64,000 bases of DNA from Ctenosaura bakeri (taxonomy: Eukaryota > Chordata > Lepidosauria > Squamata > Iguanidae), in assembly GCA_948474755.1 (NCBI GenBank), contig CAOLHI010001022.1:434001-498000 (forward strand). Direction: 5' to 3'. The position numbers and the translations under genes were made by a program. The stretch's first letter is position 1. Every line of letters starts with the position of its first letter. The notes below the pieces were generated by a model that did not search any database, had not been told where the DNA came from, and worked only from the letters and a program-made list of their open reading frames with translations. Positions 10,626 through 18,915 of this stretch are shown one piece after another.

Positions 10626-12248
10626 ATAAAATCAGTTGCTCTTCTGCCATTGACATGGGGGATAGTATTCTTCCAAAGGAATCTGGCTTCTTTTCAGATT
10701 TACTGAAGTATTTATCTGCTAAAGATTTTGTTCAAAACTGAACTCCCACCCTATTGCGCCATGAGAAATTAATTTATTTCACATCATTTATTGTATACAT
10801 TTCTATAATAAGCCTGCCTCAGTTTATTTCAGGGGTTCAGTGTGGTGCCATGACAAGTCATAACCCTTTTCTGGCTTGTCTCTGAACCATAAAATTGGAA
10901 AACATAAGGAGTCTTTAGTATATATTTTCCATCACCCCCATAGCAAGCGCTGATATAAAAAAACTTAATCTGCTGGCTTTTCTATTCATTCAGCCTAGAC
11001 TAAAAGGGATGATTTACAGCAGATGCCCTGACCTTTGCAGTCCAGAAGTCCTTGATTCAGCCTTTGAAAGAAGGCATAAGGGATAGCTGCGTGTACACAA
11101 ATACACATGTCATGTGCACAGTTCAGTGACACAGTCATACTCACTCCCCCATAAACACATGCTCCCTGATTCAGAAGAGAGTCACCCATGCACACAGAGT
11201 GATGTCACCTGCGCAACAACCCTTAAGCACAAACACATCCTCCACACCACATTGTATTCCCATGTAGGCAACAATGTGAGCTTATTTTCTTCTTTTTCTT
11301 CTTCAAAAATCAAAATCAGTCATTTTCTTTGTTGGGAATTAAGTAGCCTATTTATTACATTTCCACTGTGTTGTACTTAGGTGATTCAATCCATTTTCTT
11401 GCGTCCTTTAATTTAAGGACTAGCTCCATACATTACTGAGCGCCAGTGCTGAATACTGGAATAACTGCTAGCTAAAAGCAAGCAGGGGCATAGACTATTC
11501 AATGTTCATGATTTACATACAAAATACTAATCTGCAAAGAGCCAAGTCTAACATCCACATTAACCATCAATTTTCACAGCAGAGTGCAGAGATATGCATC
11601 ACAAAGCATAAAAAACAATATTACATTCTGCAGTTATTACCTTCTTTTCTTCTGAACTAGGCTGATCATAGAAAATTGGTCCCTTTATTAATCATTCACC
11701 TTCAGGACATTGTATTGCTATTGAAAGCCTGACTTTGCTGGAAGTGTAAAAACTGTGCTACACCAAAAAAACAGAAAGACACCGTCCTTATATGATCTTT
11801 CAGTAATTTGCTCACAAGAAGACATTATTCTTACAAGAATACATCCTCAGAAGGGAGTGATCTATTCTGTTACCAGAGAGATGCATTAGTTAATGCTGCA
11901 CTCATCAAAGTTTGGAAGAGTTACTTTTGGGAACAATAATGCTGACTGGCCATGCTGACCGAGGATTCTGAGAGTTGTAGTCTGCAAAAGCAACTTTTCC
12001 AAGCACTGGTCTATTTCACCCTGACAGTAGAAATATAATAATAGCAAAACAAATGAGTAATAATTTGCTTTCTGTTGATGAAATACGCAAACTAGTGACC
12101 AGACAGTAAATCAAAGCTGAGAATTATGTAGTCCTACAAACTGGTCCTACAAACAGATGTTGAACTGCAACTCCAGCATTTCTCACTATTGGCTATGCTG
12201 ATCAGCACCAAGGAGAACTGCAGTTAGGCGACACTCATAATTTCCTCC
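10626..12248. other. No gene seen
   Basis: Mostly unique-looking AT-rich DNA. A fragment near 11935-12000 (GAGAGTTGTAGTCTGC) belongs to the common foldback repeat also seen at 35825 and 48455. No coding evidence. Confidence 0.4.
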
Positions 12249-12700
12249 AACTGTCCTAGCTGGGTTGAGACAGCCTACCAAAGCTGTCCCACATTCTCAG
12301 CTGCTTTTAGAATGTCTCAGGTTATTTCCGCACTACACTGTTACAGTGCTATTATTCCACTTCCAACATCTTATGGAATCCTGGAGTTTGCAGTTTAGGG
12401 AGGGGTGTTTAGAATTCTCAATCAGAGATCTCTTTGGCCTCAGTAAACTACAAACCCCAGAATTCCACAGGATGTTGAAAGTGGAATAATAGCACTATAA
12501 CAGTGTAGTGCGGAAATAGCCTCAGTTTCTTCATTTCCCCAATTACCCCCGCTCCTCCTGATCTTACTTGCTGAAAACAGAGTTTAAAGTGCAAAAGTAA
12601 TCTGCACTCAACTCAGGAGGAGGGAGAGAAGACAGCAGTCTTGCCTTTCCCAATAGGCTCAGGCAATCTGTTGTAATCCCTCCCAGTTTTAAAATGGAAT
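12249..12700 (+). repeat. Family A repeat interrupted by a MITE
   Basis: Left part 12249-12319 and right part 12522-12700 join into one family A copy when the MITE at 12320-12521 and one TCA duplication are ignored. It contains the GTGCAAAAGTAATCTGCACTC landmark. Confidence 0.6.
12320..12521. mobile_element. Harbinger-like MITE, family F1
   Basis: A 202-bp foldback. Ends GGTTATTTCCGCAC and GTGCGGAAATAGCC are flanked by TCA on both sides (12317-12319 and 12522-12524). It is full length and close to the family consensus. Confidence 0.9.
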
Positions 12701-12736
12701 ATCCTATGCTTTTTGACTCCAAATTCAAAAGGAAAA

Positions 12737-12954
12737 CAGTGGGTCCTTGGGATCGGGTTTGGTTCCAGGACCTCCCATGGATATCAAAATTTGTGGATGC
12801 TGAAGTTCCATTATATACAGCGATGTAGTAAAATGGCATCCCTTATATAAAATGGCAAAATCAGAGCTTGTTTTTTGGATTTTTTAAAAGATTTTTTAAA
12901 AAATATTTTGAAGCCATAGTGGGTTGGTTAAATCTGCAGATATGGAGGGTTGAC
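12737..12954. mobile_element. Pogo/Tigger-like element, 218 bp
   Basis: The left end CAGTGGGTCCTTGGGATC and right end GATATGGAGGGTTGACT are imperfectly inverted, as in the Tigger-type ends CAGT-GGTCCTCGGTATC. No clean TA flanks remain. Confidence 0.5.
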
Positions 12955-13040
12955 TTTAAACGTATCTTGTAAAAAGCAAAGGAAGGGGAGATCACAGCCA
13001 GTTCAGAGGACCTTGCTTGCAGGAGTTCCTCTTTGAATTA

Positions 13041-13639
13041 CAGTTGTCCCTCCACTTTCCACAGTTGTCTCCATGAAAGTGAAAAAATTGTGAATATCTA
13101 TAGTCCTCTCCAACTATATTTAACACACAAAAAAGTACAGTATGATCTATAAATTCAATCCACCATGGTTCCAAATGTACAATACATTCAAATCTGTGGT
13201 GGGGAGGATGCCAGTCATCTGGTTCTACCTGGGAAGTTCTTCCTACCTCTCAAGGTGGAAGTAGGTGGCAAGTGGGGATTGCCGTTGCCTCTGCTGCTCT
13301 CCTCTACCATTTCTAATAGGGACTTAGAAGCCTAGCTTCATTTTCGTGGTCTCTCTCAGGCCATTTCCGCACTAGCCTGTTATAGCGCGATGATTCCACT
13401 TTCCCGAAACTGCAAACCCCAGGATTCCAGAGGATGTTGAACGTGGAATCATCGCACTATAACAGGCTAGTGCGGAAGTGGCCTCAGTCTTGCAAGGCTT
13501 GCAGAGAGACTGAGAGCATGAGGTGAAACTTAGAAGTCCCTATTAAAAATGGCATAGAGCAGCTACAGAGGCAGTGGCAAATAATCTGCAAATAACCAAA
13601 TCAGGGAAAGTTAAACCTGTGGTTGCAGAGGGGCAACTA
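13041..13639. mobile_element. Pogo/Tigger-like element, interrupted
   Basis: Ends CAGTTGTCCCTCC and GAGGGGCAACTA, flanked by TA (13039-13040 and 13640-13641). The interior matches the 830-1216 element in the segments TTTAACACACAAAAAAGTA and GGCAAATAATCTGCAAATAA. An F1 MITE has split it at 13359-13483. Confidence 0.7.
13359..13483. mobile_element. Harbinger-like MITE, family F1, short form
   Basis: A 125-bp deletion derivative with ends GGCCATTTCCGCAC and GTGCGGAAGTGGCC. Flanking TCA duplication at 13356-13358 and 13484-13486. The left arm lacks the central GGAATCCTGGGGTTTG part, so the fold is asymmetric. Confidence 0.9.
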
Positions 13640-14009
13640 TATAGCACCTAGAACTATGCATACATGTTTGGATTTTTACCTGTGAAATGTTGGAAGGTAT
13701 GCACATGTAAAGGCCAACATTATTCCATATAAGTCCCAGTCCTGTTCTAAATGCTGAAGGCTGGGTTGCCCTTATGCATTTCTGATCAAAAAGCAAATCT
13801 TGAATAAGGTTTGAAAAAACTATTTTGCTCTTGCTTTTTTTTTTTTTTCCAAACAGCCTGGACGTATTCTGGGCGTTTTACTCCAAAAGTGCAACTTTTC
13901 TGAGCTCTGCCCAAAGGTAAATGAGAAAGGTCATTCTGCAAACAAACAGAGACAGTGCTAAATAGGAAAGAAAGAGATGGGTGCTGTCCAAGAGAAGAGA
14001 GCTGGTGGA

Positions 14010-14095
14010 GACCACCTTTGAGACTGATATATTTTAGCATGAGCTTTCATGGATTTCAACTCACTTCATCCGTCACACTGATGGAGTTGTGCTGT
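14010..14095 (-). mobile_element. Penelope-like repeat fragment
   Basis: The minus strand carries CGGATGA (14066-14072), a possible short stem, then GAAA (14045-14048) followed by GCTCATGCTAA. This is the same layout as at 30-235 and 17845-18120. It is very short and degenerate. Confidence 0.35.
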
Positions 14096-14099
14096 GAGC

Positions 14100-15165
14100 G
14101 GATTAAGGCTGGTTGATGCACAGGCCTGCTATGCAGCTCAAACATATACAACACAAAGCACACAACCCCTTATTTATACGTTGTTTACAGGACTAGAGTA
14201 GCTGAAGAGACTTCAAGAACTGAATTGCCTAGTTTTAATCCCAAATTGCTTCCTTGAGTAAAAACACAAGCCAGACACGAACAACATGCTCATTTTCTAG
14301 CTGAATATTAGAAAGGACTTATTATGCTCCGTGTATGAAACCGACATAAAGATTAGCTGTTCACAGTTGCCAACTTTCGGAACAAAGGCCTTCTCTCCAG
14401 AATTACCTCTGAAGACAATGAAATGCCATTGCCAAAACTTGGTATCGCTCAGTGTTTAAGGGCTGCCATTATGCTCTTGGCCCCACAAAATTCCTTATAG
14501 ACTGTGCCCCAGACGTTCAAAAACAGATGGAATTGCACAAATAGCCATCTGGAATTCACAGTGCTCCCATGCTGCATCAGGAGAAATTCAACCCAATGTT
14601 AGATAAATGCGCAGAAGGATTTTGTATGACATACAGGCAGCAGAAACTTGGAACAGACAGCCACATACGACCTACTTGATTCGTAAATGCAACATTCAAG
14701 ATTGGTTAATGGTGGATATTTCACTCCGGAATGCAACACGCAGACACTTGCCATGTTAATAATAATAATCACCGTTAGAGGTTAATTGATCCTGAGAGGT
14801 TGCTTTAAAATCCATTAAATAAATACATTAAATACAATAATAACAGCTCCGTAGTGCTCCTGCTAGGCCACTTATGCATCTTAAAACGTAATATGAGAAA
14901 GACTAATATGCATAACTGCCTCCAAAGAAGGCATAGAATAAATCCTGGATGGCGTACACAGTATGCTTATCTGGCTGTAAATTATGTACAGTAATCGTGG
15001 GAGCCAGAGATTTTGGCGAGTCAGCCAAAAGCTGTCAGGAATTTCTACTATTCTGATGCAAGCTGCAGTTTAGAAAATGCAATTTGTGTTTCAGGCCACA
15101 CCTCTCTTGTACATGTACCTATCCCATGTTCAGGCAAAACAGCTGCGCATGGCATTCCTCATGGA
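14100..15165. other. Repeat-poor block, possible conserved non-coding DNA
   Basis: About 1 kb with no recognised repeat and no long frame, which is unusual here. It holds AT-rich homeodomain-type strings such as GGTTAATTGATCC (about 14780) and ATTAAATAAATACATTAAAT (about 14812), and an octamer-like TAATATGCATAAC (about 14906). Conservation is a guess from composition only. Confidence 0.3.
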
Positions 15166-15169
15166 TTTA

Positions 15170-15340
15170 GCACCTTTCCGCACTACACCATTATGATGCT
15201 CTTATTCCACTTTCGACATCCTGTGGAATTCTGGGGTTTGTAGTTTACCGAGAGCTCTCTGGCTGAGAATTCTGAATGCCCCCCAGCCACTGCAAACTCC
15301 AGGGTTCCATTGGATGTTGAAAGGGGAATAGTAGCACTAT
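15170..15340. mobile_element. F1 MITE, truncated by a second copy
   Basis: Starts GCACCTTTCCGCAC and runs through the GGAATTCTGGGGTTTG arm to AATAGTAGCACTAT, where the next copy begins. Its own right terminus is missing. Confidence 0.7.
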
Positions 15341-15516
15341 GGCTATTTCCGCACTAGGCTGTTATAGCGTGATGATTCCACTTTCAACCTCCTCTGGAAT
15401 CCTGGGGTTTGCAGTTTCGGGAGGGGCCGGCCCCTCCCGAAACTGCAAACCCCAGGATTCCAGAGGAGGTTGAAAGTGGAATCATCGCGCTATAACAGCC
15501 TAGTGCGGAAATTTCC
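15341..15516. mobile_element. F1 MITE as a near-perfect loopless palindrome
   Basis: Two arms of 88 nt (15341-15428 and 15429-15516) meet at GGGGCC|GGCCCC. I count three mismatches: one internal T/C and two near the ends. It lies in the right arm of another F1 copy. No matching 3-bp flanks are visible, and the right end adjoins unrelated DNA, so a rearrangement is likely. Confidence 0.85.
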
Positions 15517-15524
15517 CTCTAGAG

Positions 15525-15690
15525 CAGTGTTAGTCAACCTACTGGTTCCAGTCCCTGATGAGTTTCCAGGAAAGAAATAAACTCCTGCAGCCAATGGGCA
15601 GGAATTCAAAGCACATATGATACAATAATCATGAAAAGAACTGTGAAACGCTGCTTCTTTTTCGTTACAATAGTTTGTGGTACCTACTTC
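15525..15690. mobile_element. Possible hAT-like end
   Basis: CAGTGTTAGTCAACCTACTGG resembles the CAGTGGTTCTCAACCT end of hAT/Charlie elements. I do not see a matching right end or target duplication. Confidence 0.25.
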
Positions 15691-15694
15691 TTTT

Positions 15695-15699
15695 AAAAA
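15695..15699 (-). terminator. Candidate Pol III terminator for tRNA-Sec
   Basis: A run of five T on the minus strand, about 38 nt beyond the mature 3' end of the tRNA-Sec gene. It is the first such run downstream. The spacing is longer than usual, so this is tentative. Confidence 0.35.
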
Positions 15700-15736
15700 C
15701 ATCCTCCACCACCACCAGACAATTCAGACAACTGCC

Positions 15737-15823
15737 CGCCCGAAAGGTGGAATTGAACCACTCTGTCGCTAAACAGCTACAGGTTTGAAGCCTGCACCCC
15801 AGACCACTGAGGATCATCCGGGC
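15737..15823 (-). tRNA. TRU-TCA: Selenocysteine tRNA, anticodon TCA
   Basis: The 87-nt minus-strand sequence starts GCCCGGATGATCC and ends CCACCTTTCGGGCG. It has the long tRNA-Sec acceptor arm, anticodon TCA in GGCTTCAAACC, and the large variable arm. Against the human gene as I remember it, I find one difference: C to T in the variable-arm stem, which changes the closing pair to U-G wobble. This tRNA is charged with serine, converted to selenocysteinyl-tRNA, and reads in-frame UGA in selenoprotein mRNAs. TATA, PSE-like and octamer elements lie upstream at the expected spacing, so this looks like a working gene and not a retro-copy. No poly(A) tract or target duplication is seen around it. 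Confidence 0.97.
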
Positions 15824-15846
15824 ATCTATCGCTCTCAAATCGATCG

Positions 15847-15857
15847 TTATATAAAGG
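15847..15857 (-). promoter_or_regulatory. TATA box of tRNA-Sec
   Basis: The minus strand reads CCTTTATATAA, about 24-34 nt upstream of the tRNA first base. An external TATA box at about -30 is characteristic of tRNA-Sec genes and of U6/7SK-type Pol III promoters. Confidence 0.8.
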
Positions 15858-15869
15858 TGTATACAGAAC

Positions 15870-15889
15870 AAATAACTAGGTCATGGGGA
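15870..15889 (-). promoter_or_regulatory. PSE-like element of tRNA-Sec
   Basis: The minus-strand block TCCCCATGACCTAGTTATTT spans -66 to -47, exactly where the SNAPc-bound proximal sequence element sits in this promoter class. The motif fit is partial, so position is the main argument. Confidence 0.6.
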
Positions 15890-16063
15890 CTTATTGAGTA
15901 AAACGTGACTACAATGCTATTTGACACAGTGGGATGAAGTCTACCGGGTTTATATCACTTTTTTGTACATTATATTCCTAAATCTCTGTTCTTATTCTTC
16001 TGTACTTAAAACACATCCTGTAAATATCCCCACTTTGTCCTTTCTCGCTCACACCGATATTTT

Positions 16064-16071
16064 ATGCAAAT
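16064..16071 (-). promoter_or_regulatory. Octamer (distal element) of tRNA-Sec
   Basis: ATTTGCAT on the minus strand, about 241-248 nt upstream. Octamer or SPH motifs near -200 to -250 form the distal element of this promoter class. No clear SPH motif is seen next to it. Confidence 0.6.
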
Positions 16072-16084
16072 ATACTTGACGCTG

Positions 16085-16270
16085 ATTCGCTTACTGGCTT
16101 CCGCTTCTGGAGACGAGGGTGTTAAAGAGACAGCGCCTCTTTCTCGCTGTGCTTAGTGTGGTGCCGGTGCGTAGGCTTTCGAACTGTTTGCAGGTTCCGA
16201 CGGGAAGGGAAGGAATTCAGAGGAGAAGGGCGAGAAACGCCCCCCCGTATTTGCCGTTTAAGGGCATGTG
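16085..16270. promoter_or_regulatory. CpG-rich patch, possible CpG island
   Basis: CpG is frequent here (GCGCCTC, TTCGAAC, CCGACGGG, GGGCGAG, AACGCCC) in a generally CpG-poor window. It lies just upstream of the tRNA-Sec distal element. Overlapping frames in it (16119-16505) have no domain. It could be an unmethylated promoter region for the tRNA or for an unseen first exon. Confidence 0.35.
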
Positions 16271-16349
16271 GGGAACGAGTCACTTTCAGGCTGACCATTG
16301 TATCCAGGATCTGTTGGTGGGCAGGACTCAAGCAGGGCTTGGGAAAGTT

Positions 16350-16395
16350 GCCTTTTGGATTGCAACTCCCAGAATCCCCCAGCCAGCATGGGCGT
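16350..16395. repeat. Foldback-repeat arm with CAACTCCCAGAATCC
   Basis: One arm of a common squamate repeat, also at 35825-36010, 48480-48560 and 61635-61675. The string resembles the ZNF143/THAP11 site ACTACAATTCCCAGAATGC. Only one arm is preserved here. Confidence 0.45.
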
Positions 16396-16747
16396 CCTTG
16401 CACGTGTTCCAGCGCCTACACGATTGCTTGGAATGTACGATTCTTTGTCTTTTTAGTAGCACGTGTTTCATAGGGAGTCCATTGGAGGGGGAAAATGTGC
16501 TCTGAGTATGTTTGGAGGCGAAGTCATCAGGGAGGAGGCTCACAGATTACAAAAGTCGACTGGTATGTGTGGGATGCACCTCCTATTTTTGTAAAGGCTC
16601 GTGTATCCAGGGCCAGTTTCCAGGATTGAGATTATGGCCTGATGGAATGAGAGGCACTCCGGTTTTTGCTCAGAAGTAAGCTCAAGTCCAGGCTCAAAGG
16701 TTCCATGGCCCAGAGAAGCATCACATAAGCAGGTTTCTTCAGGAGAA

Positions 16748-17030
16748 CTAGTGTGGCATTGTTAGAGCATTGGACTATGACCCCGGAAGCCAGGGCCATT
16801 TCTGCACTAGATTGTTATAGTGCTGTTACTCCACTTTCAACATCCTATGGAATCCTGGGGTTTGCAGTTGAGGGAGGATCCCCCTCCCTAAACTGCAAAC
16901 CCCAGGGTTCCATAGGATGTTGAAAGTGGAATAATAGTACTATAACAGTCTAGTGCAGAAATCGCCCAGGGTTCAATTCCCCACTTGGCCATGGGTCAGA
17001 AACTACTGGAAGGCACACAACAAGTTTGCC
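16748..17030 (+). mobile_element. Sauria-type SINE head split by a MITE
   Basis: A tRNA-like head (TTAGAGCATTGGACTATGACC) runs into GAAGCCAG, then resumes as CAGGGTTCAATTCCCC (the B box) after the MITE at 16794-16966. The remainder, ACTTGGCCATGG, is the standard SINE body. Confidence 0.7.
16794..16966. mobile_element. Harbinger-like MITE, family F1, in a SINE B box
   Basis: A 173-bp hairpin with ends GGCCATTTCTGCAC and GTGCAGAAATCGCC, flanked by CAG (16791-16793 and 16967-16969). The uninterrupted SINE sequence is known, so the empty site and the 3-bp duplication can be read without ambiguity. Confidence 0.92.
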
Positions 17031-17159
17031 CAGAAGTACTTTGAGCAAGATCCCATTCACCATCAGGGAAGGTGTGAATGGTAGGATGATGCCTACTACC
17101 TCACCCCGATTTATTCATATGGGGAGAGGGAACATGGCCAGCTGTGAAATCCTACACGT

Positions 17160-17390
17160 GTTGAGTTTTCAAGTCATTTCTGATTTATGATGACCCCTGC
17201 GGTGAACCTATCATGGGGTTTTCGTGGCAGGATTTGTTCAGAGGAGCATTATCTTTGCCTTCCTTTGAGGCTGAGAGAGTGTGACTCACCTAAGGTCACC
17301 CAGTAGATTTCTGAGGCCAAGCTGGAATTCAAGACCCGGTCTCCCAGTGACCTAGTCCAACTACTCAAACCACTACCCAATGCTGAATCA
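17160..17390 (-). mobile_element. Sauria-type SINE
   Basis: Minus-oriented copy. Reads TCAAGTCATTTCTGATTTATG, then CTATCATGGGGTTTTC, then AAGGTCACCCAGT and the tRNA-like head at the right end. Moderately diverged. Confidence 0.8.
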
Positions 17391-17684
17391 CTTAATCCTA
17401 AGCATGCTTTCTAGAAAATGAAAAAACGTGAAAAAAAACCAGTAAAGATTTCTCAGACAAAATCAATTTAGGATGGAAGCGTTCGTACAAAGTATTCCAT
17501 TACTTCCCCTTTGGAAATCTATCCTGGGGAGCAAAGTTCCTCACTGGCAACAGAATCCACACTTTTAGTGCCATAAATATTTGGGGAGGGGGAGAGATTT
17601 TGAGTGTTTCCCGTTGAAATTGGTTGCCCCTATCCTACCCCCACTCAGCACAAGCAGCAATGCAGTTAGTTGAACCTGAAACCC

Positions 17685-17828
17685 ACTTCGCATAGTTATA
17701 ACATTTTAATGGCTATGGACGCTTCATATGGAATCCTGGGGTTTGTGGTTTGTTGAGGTATTAAAACTATAGGCAGGCTCTACAGCTCTCCAGTAAATTG
17801 GGAGTGCACCAACAAACTACAGATCTCA
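17685..17828. repeat. Diverged foldback MITE
   Basis: Has the GGAATCCTGGGGTTTGTGG arm and a degenerate complementary arm ACAAACTACAGATCTCAG. The termini are not clear. Confidence 0.45.
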
Positions 17829-17844
17829 GGCAAATATAACAACA

Positions 17845-18232
17845 TCCAAAACTAACAAAACAGTGATGGTTTTATTGGCTAACCAAAATGCACAAAAGGC
17901 ATCACACACAAGCTTTCAGAGCTTCATTGGCTTCTTCAGCAGGCAAAGATGTTAACATTCATATAAGAGGAGAAAAGGAATGTCAGAGACACAAGCCTAC
18001 ATTTTGTCTCAGATGTTGCTTCTGTTGTCAGTTAAGCTGGTCTGGAGGGATCTCGGTGCAGGCAGAGGCCATTCCCCTTCTTGGCCATGTGGGGACCAGA
18101 GACAAAAGGCAATAAAAGACAGGCAATATTAACCTGTATTTTATTGCTCTTTATCTCCAGTACCCACATGGCCAAGAAGGGGAATGGCATCTGCTTGCAT
18201 TGAGATTCTTCCAGACCAGCTTAACTGACAAC
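17845..18232 (-). mobile_element. Penelope-like repeat with inverted duplication
   Basis: Read on the minus strand, 17845-18120 matches 30-235 in order (CAGCTTAACTGACAACAGAA, ACATCTTTGCCTGCTGAAG, GAAAGCTTG, CCAATAAAA). Its start is duplicated in inverted orientation: arms 18024-18123 and about 18131-18232, roughly 84% alike by eye. Inverted terminal arrangements are common in Penelope-like insertions. The classification is an inference. Confidence 0.45.
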
Positions 18233-18915
18233 ATCCAGTTTCTTTCCACCCCACCCTGCTTCCCTAGAACAGTGAAGGGTTTCTTAACAACATCTCCTGG
18301 GGAAGGAAGAGAGGGAAATGCAAGAACCATCACCAGTAAATTGTCTGCCCTTTCTCCCACATTGTGTGCGTAGGGGGCAGGGAGAGTGAAGAGATCTGTT
18401 TTTCTGTGCTGTATTCTCTTCTCTGGCTTCTAAACATAGGTCACTGAGTTCCACCCAAACAGGACACGGGAGTTTTAATCTTGTTCTTCCACCCCTTCAT
18501 ACTTCTGAGGTTTCTGGTTATTCTTTGCTGCATTCCATGCTGGAAGCCTCTCTTGGGTAGTTAGCTTATTCTCTTCCTCCCACACCTTCCTAGATGTTTC
18601 CAAGCTGGGATGCTGTTTGTATCTGGATTATTATTTGGCATGATTATAGATACAGATATACTATCATTCAGTTTATGGACACAAGGGAGAGTTTGCAGTG
18701 AAGAATTTTATTGCGGGCTTATTTCTCCAGGCTCTAGAGAAGTAAAAGAAGAAAACAAGTTAATATGCACTTTCTCTGATGCCAGTGTTTATGAGTATAT
18801 ATACAGGAGGACCAGTAGAGGTGTATGTATGTTTATTTATGTGTGTGTATATATAGCCAGCCCTACACTACATGTTGTTTTTCAGGCTGTATTCAACAAA
18901 ATGAAATAATCTAAA
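18233..18915. other. No gene seen
   Basis: No recognised repeat. A 99-codon frame (18610-18909) has no family signature. TG/TA-rich near 18800-18860. Confidence 0.4.

Noticed and set aside
15349..15512. microRNA gene from the perfect hairpin
   Set aside because: Hairpin arms are the two halves of a MITE and far longer than a typical precursor. No evidence of expression can be seen in sequence.
16119..16505. 128- and 105-codon frames near the CpG-rich patch
   Set aside because: Two overlapping frames are open equally well, there is no recognisable domain, and one runs through a repeat arm. A non-coding promoter-like region explains the GC content.
16748..16969. Host tRNA gene at the SINE head
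   Set aside because: The head is tRNA-like but continues into a SINE body and is split by a MITE.
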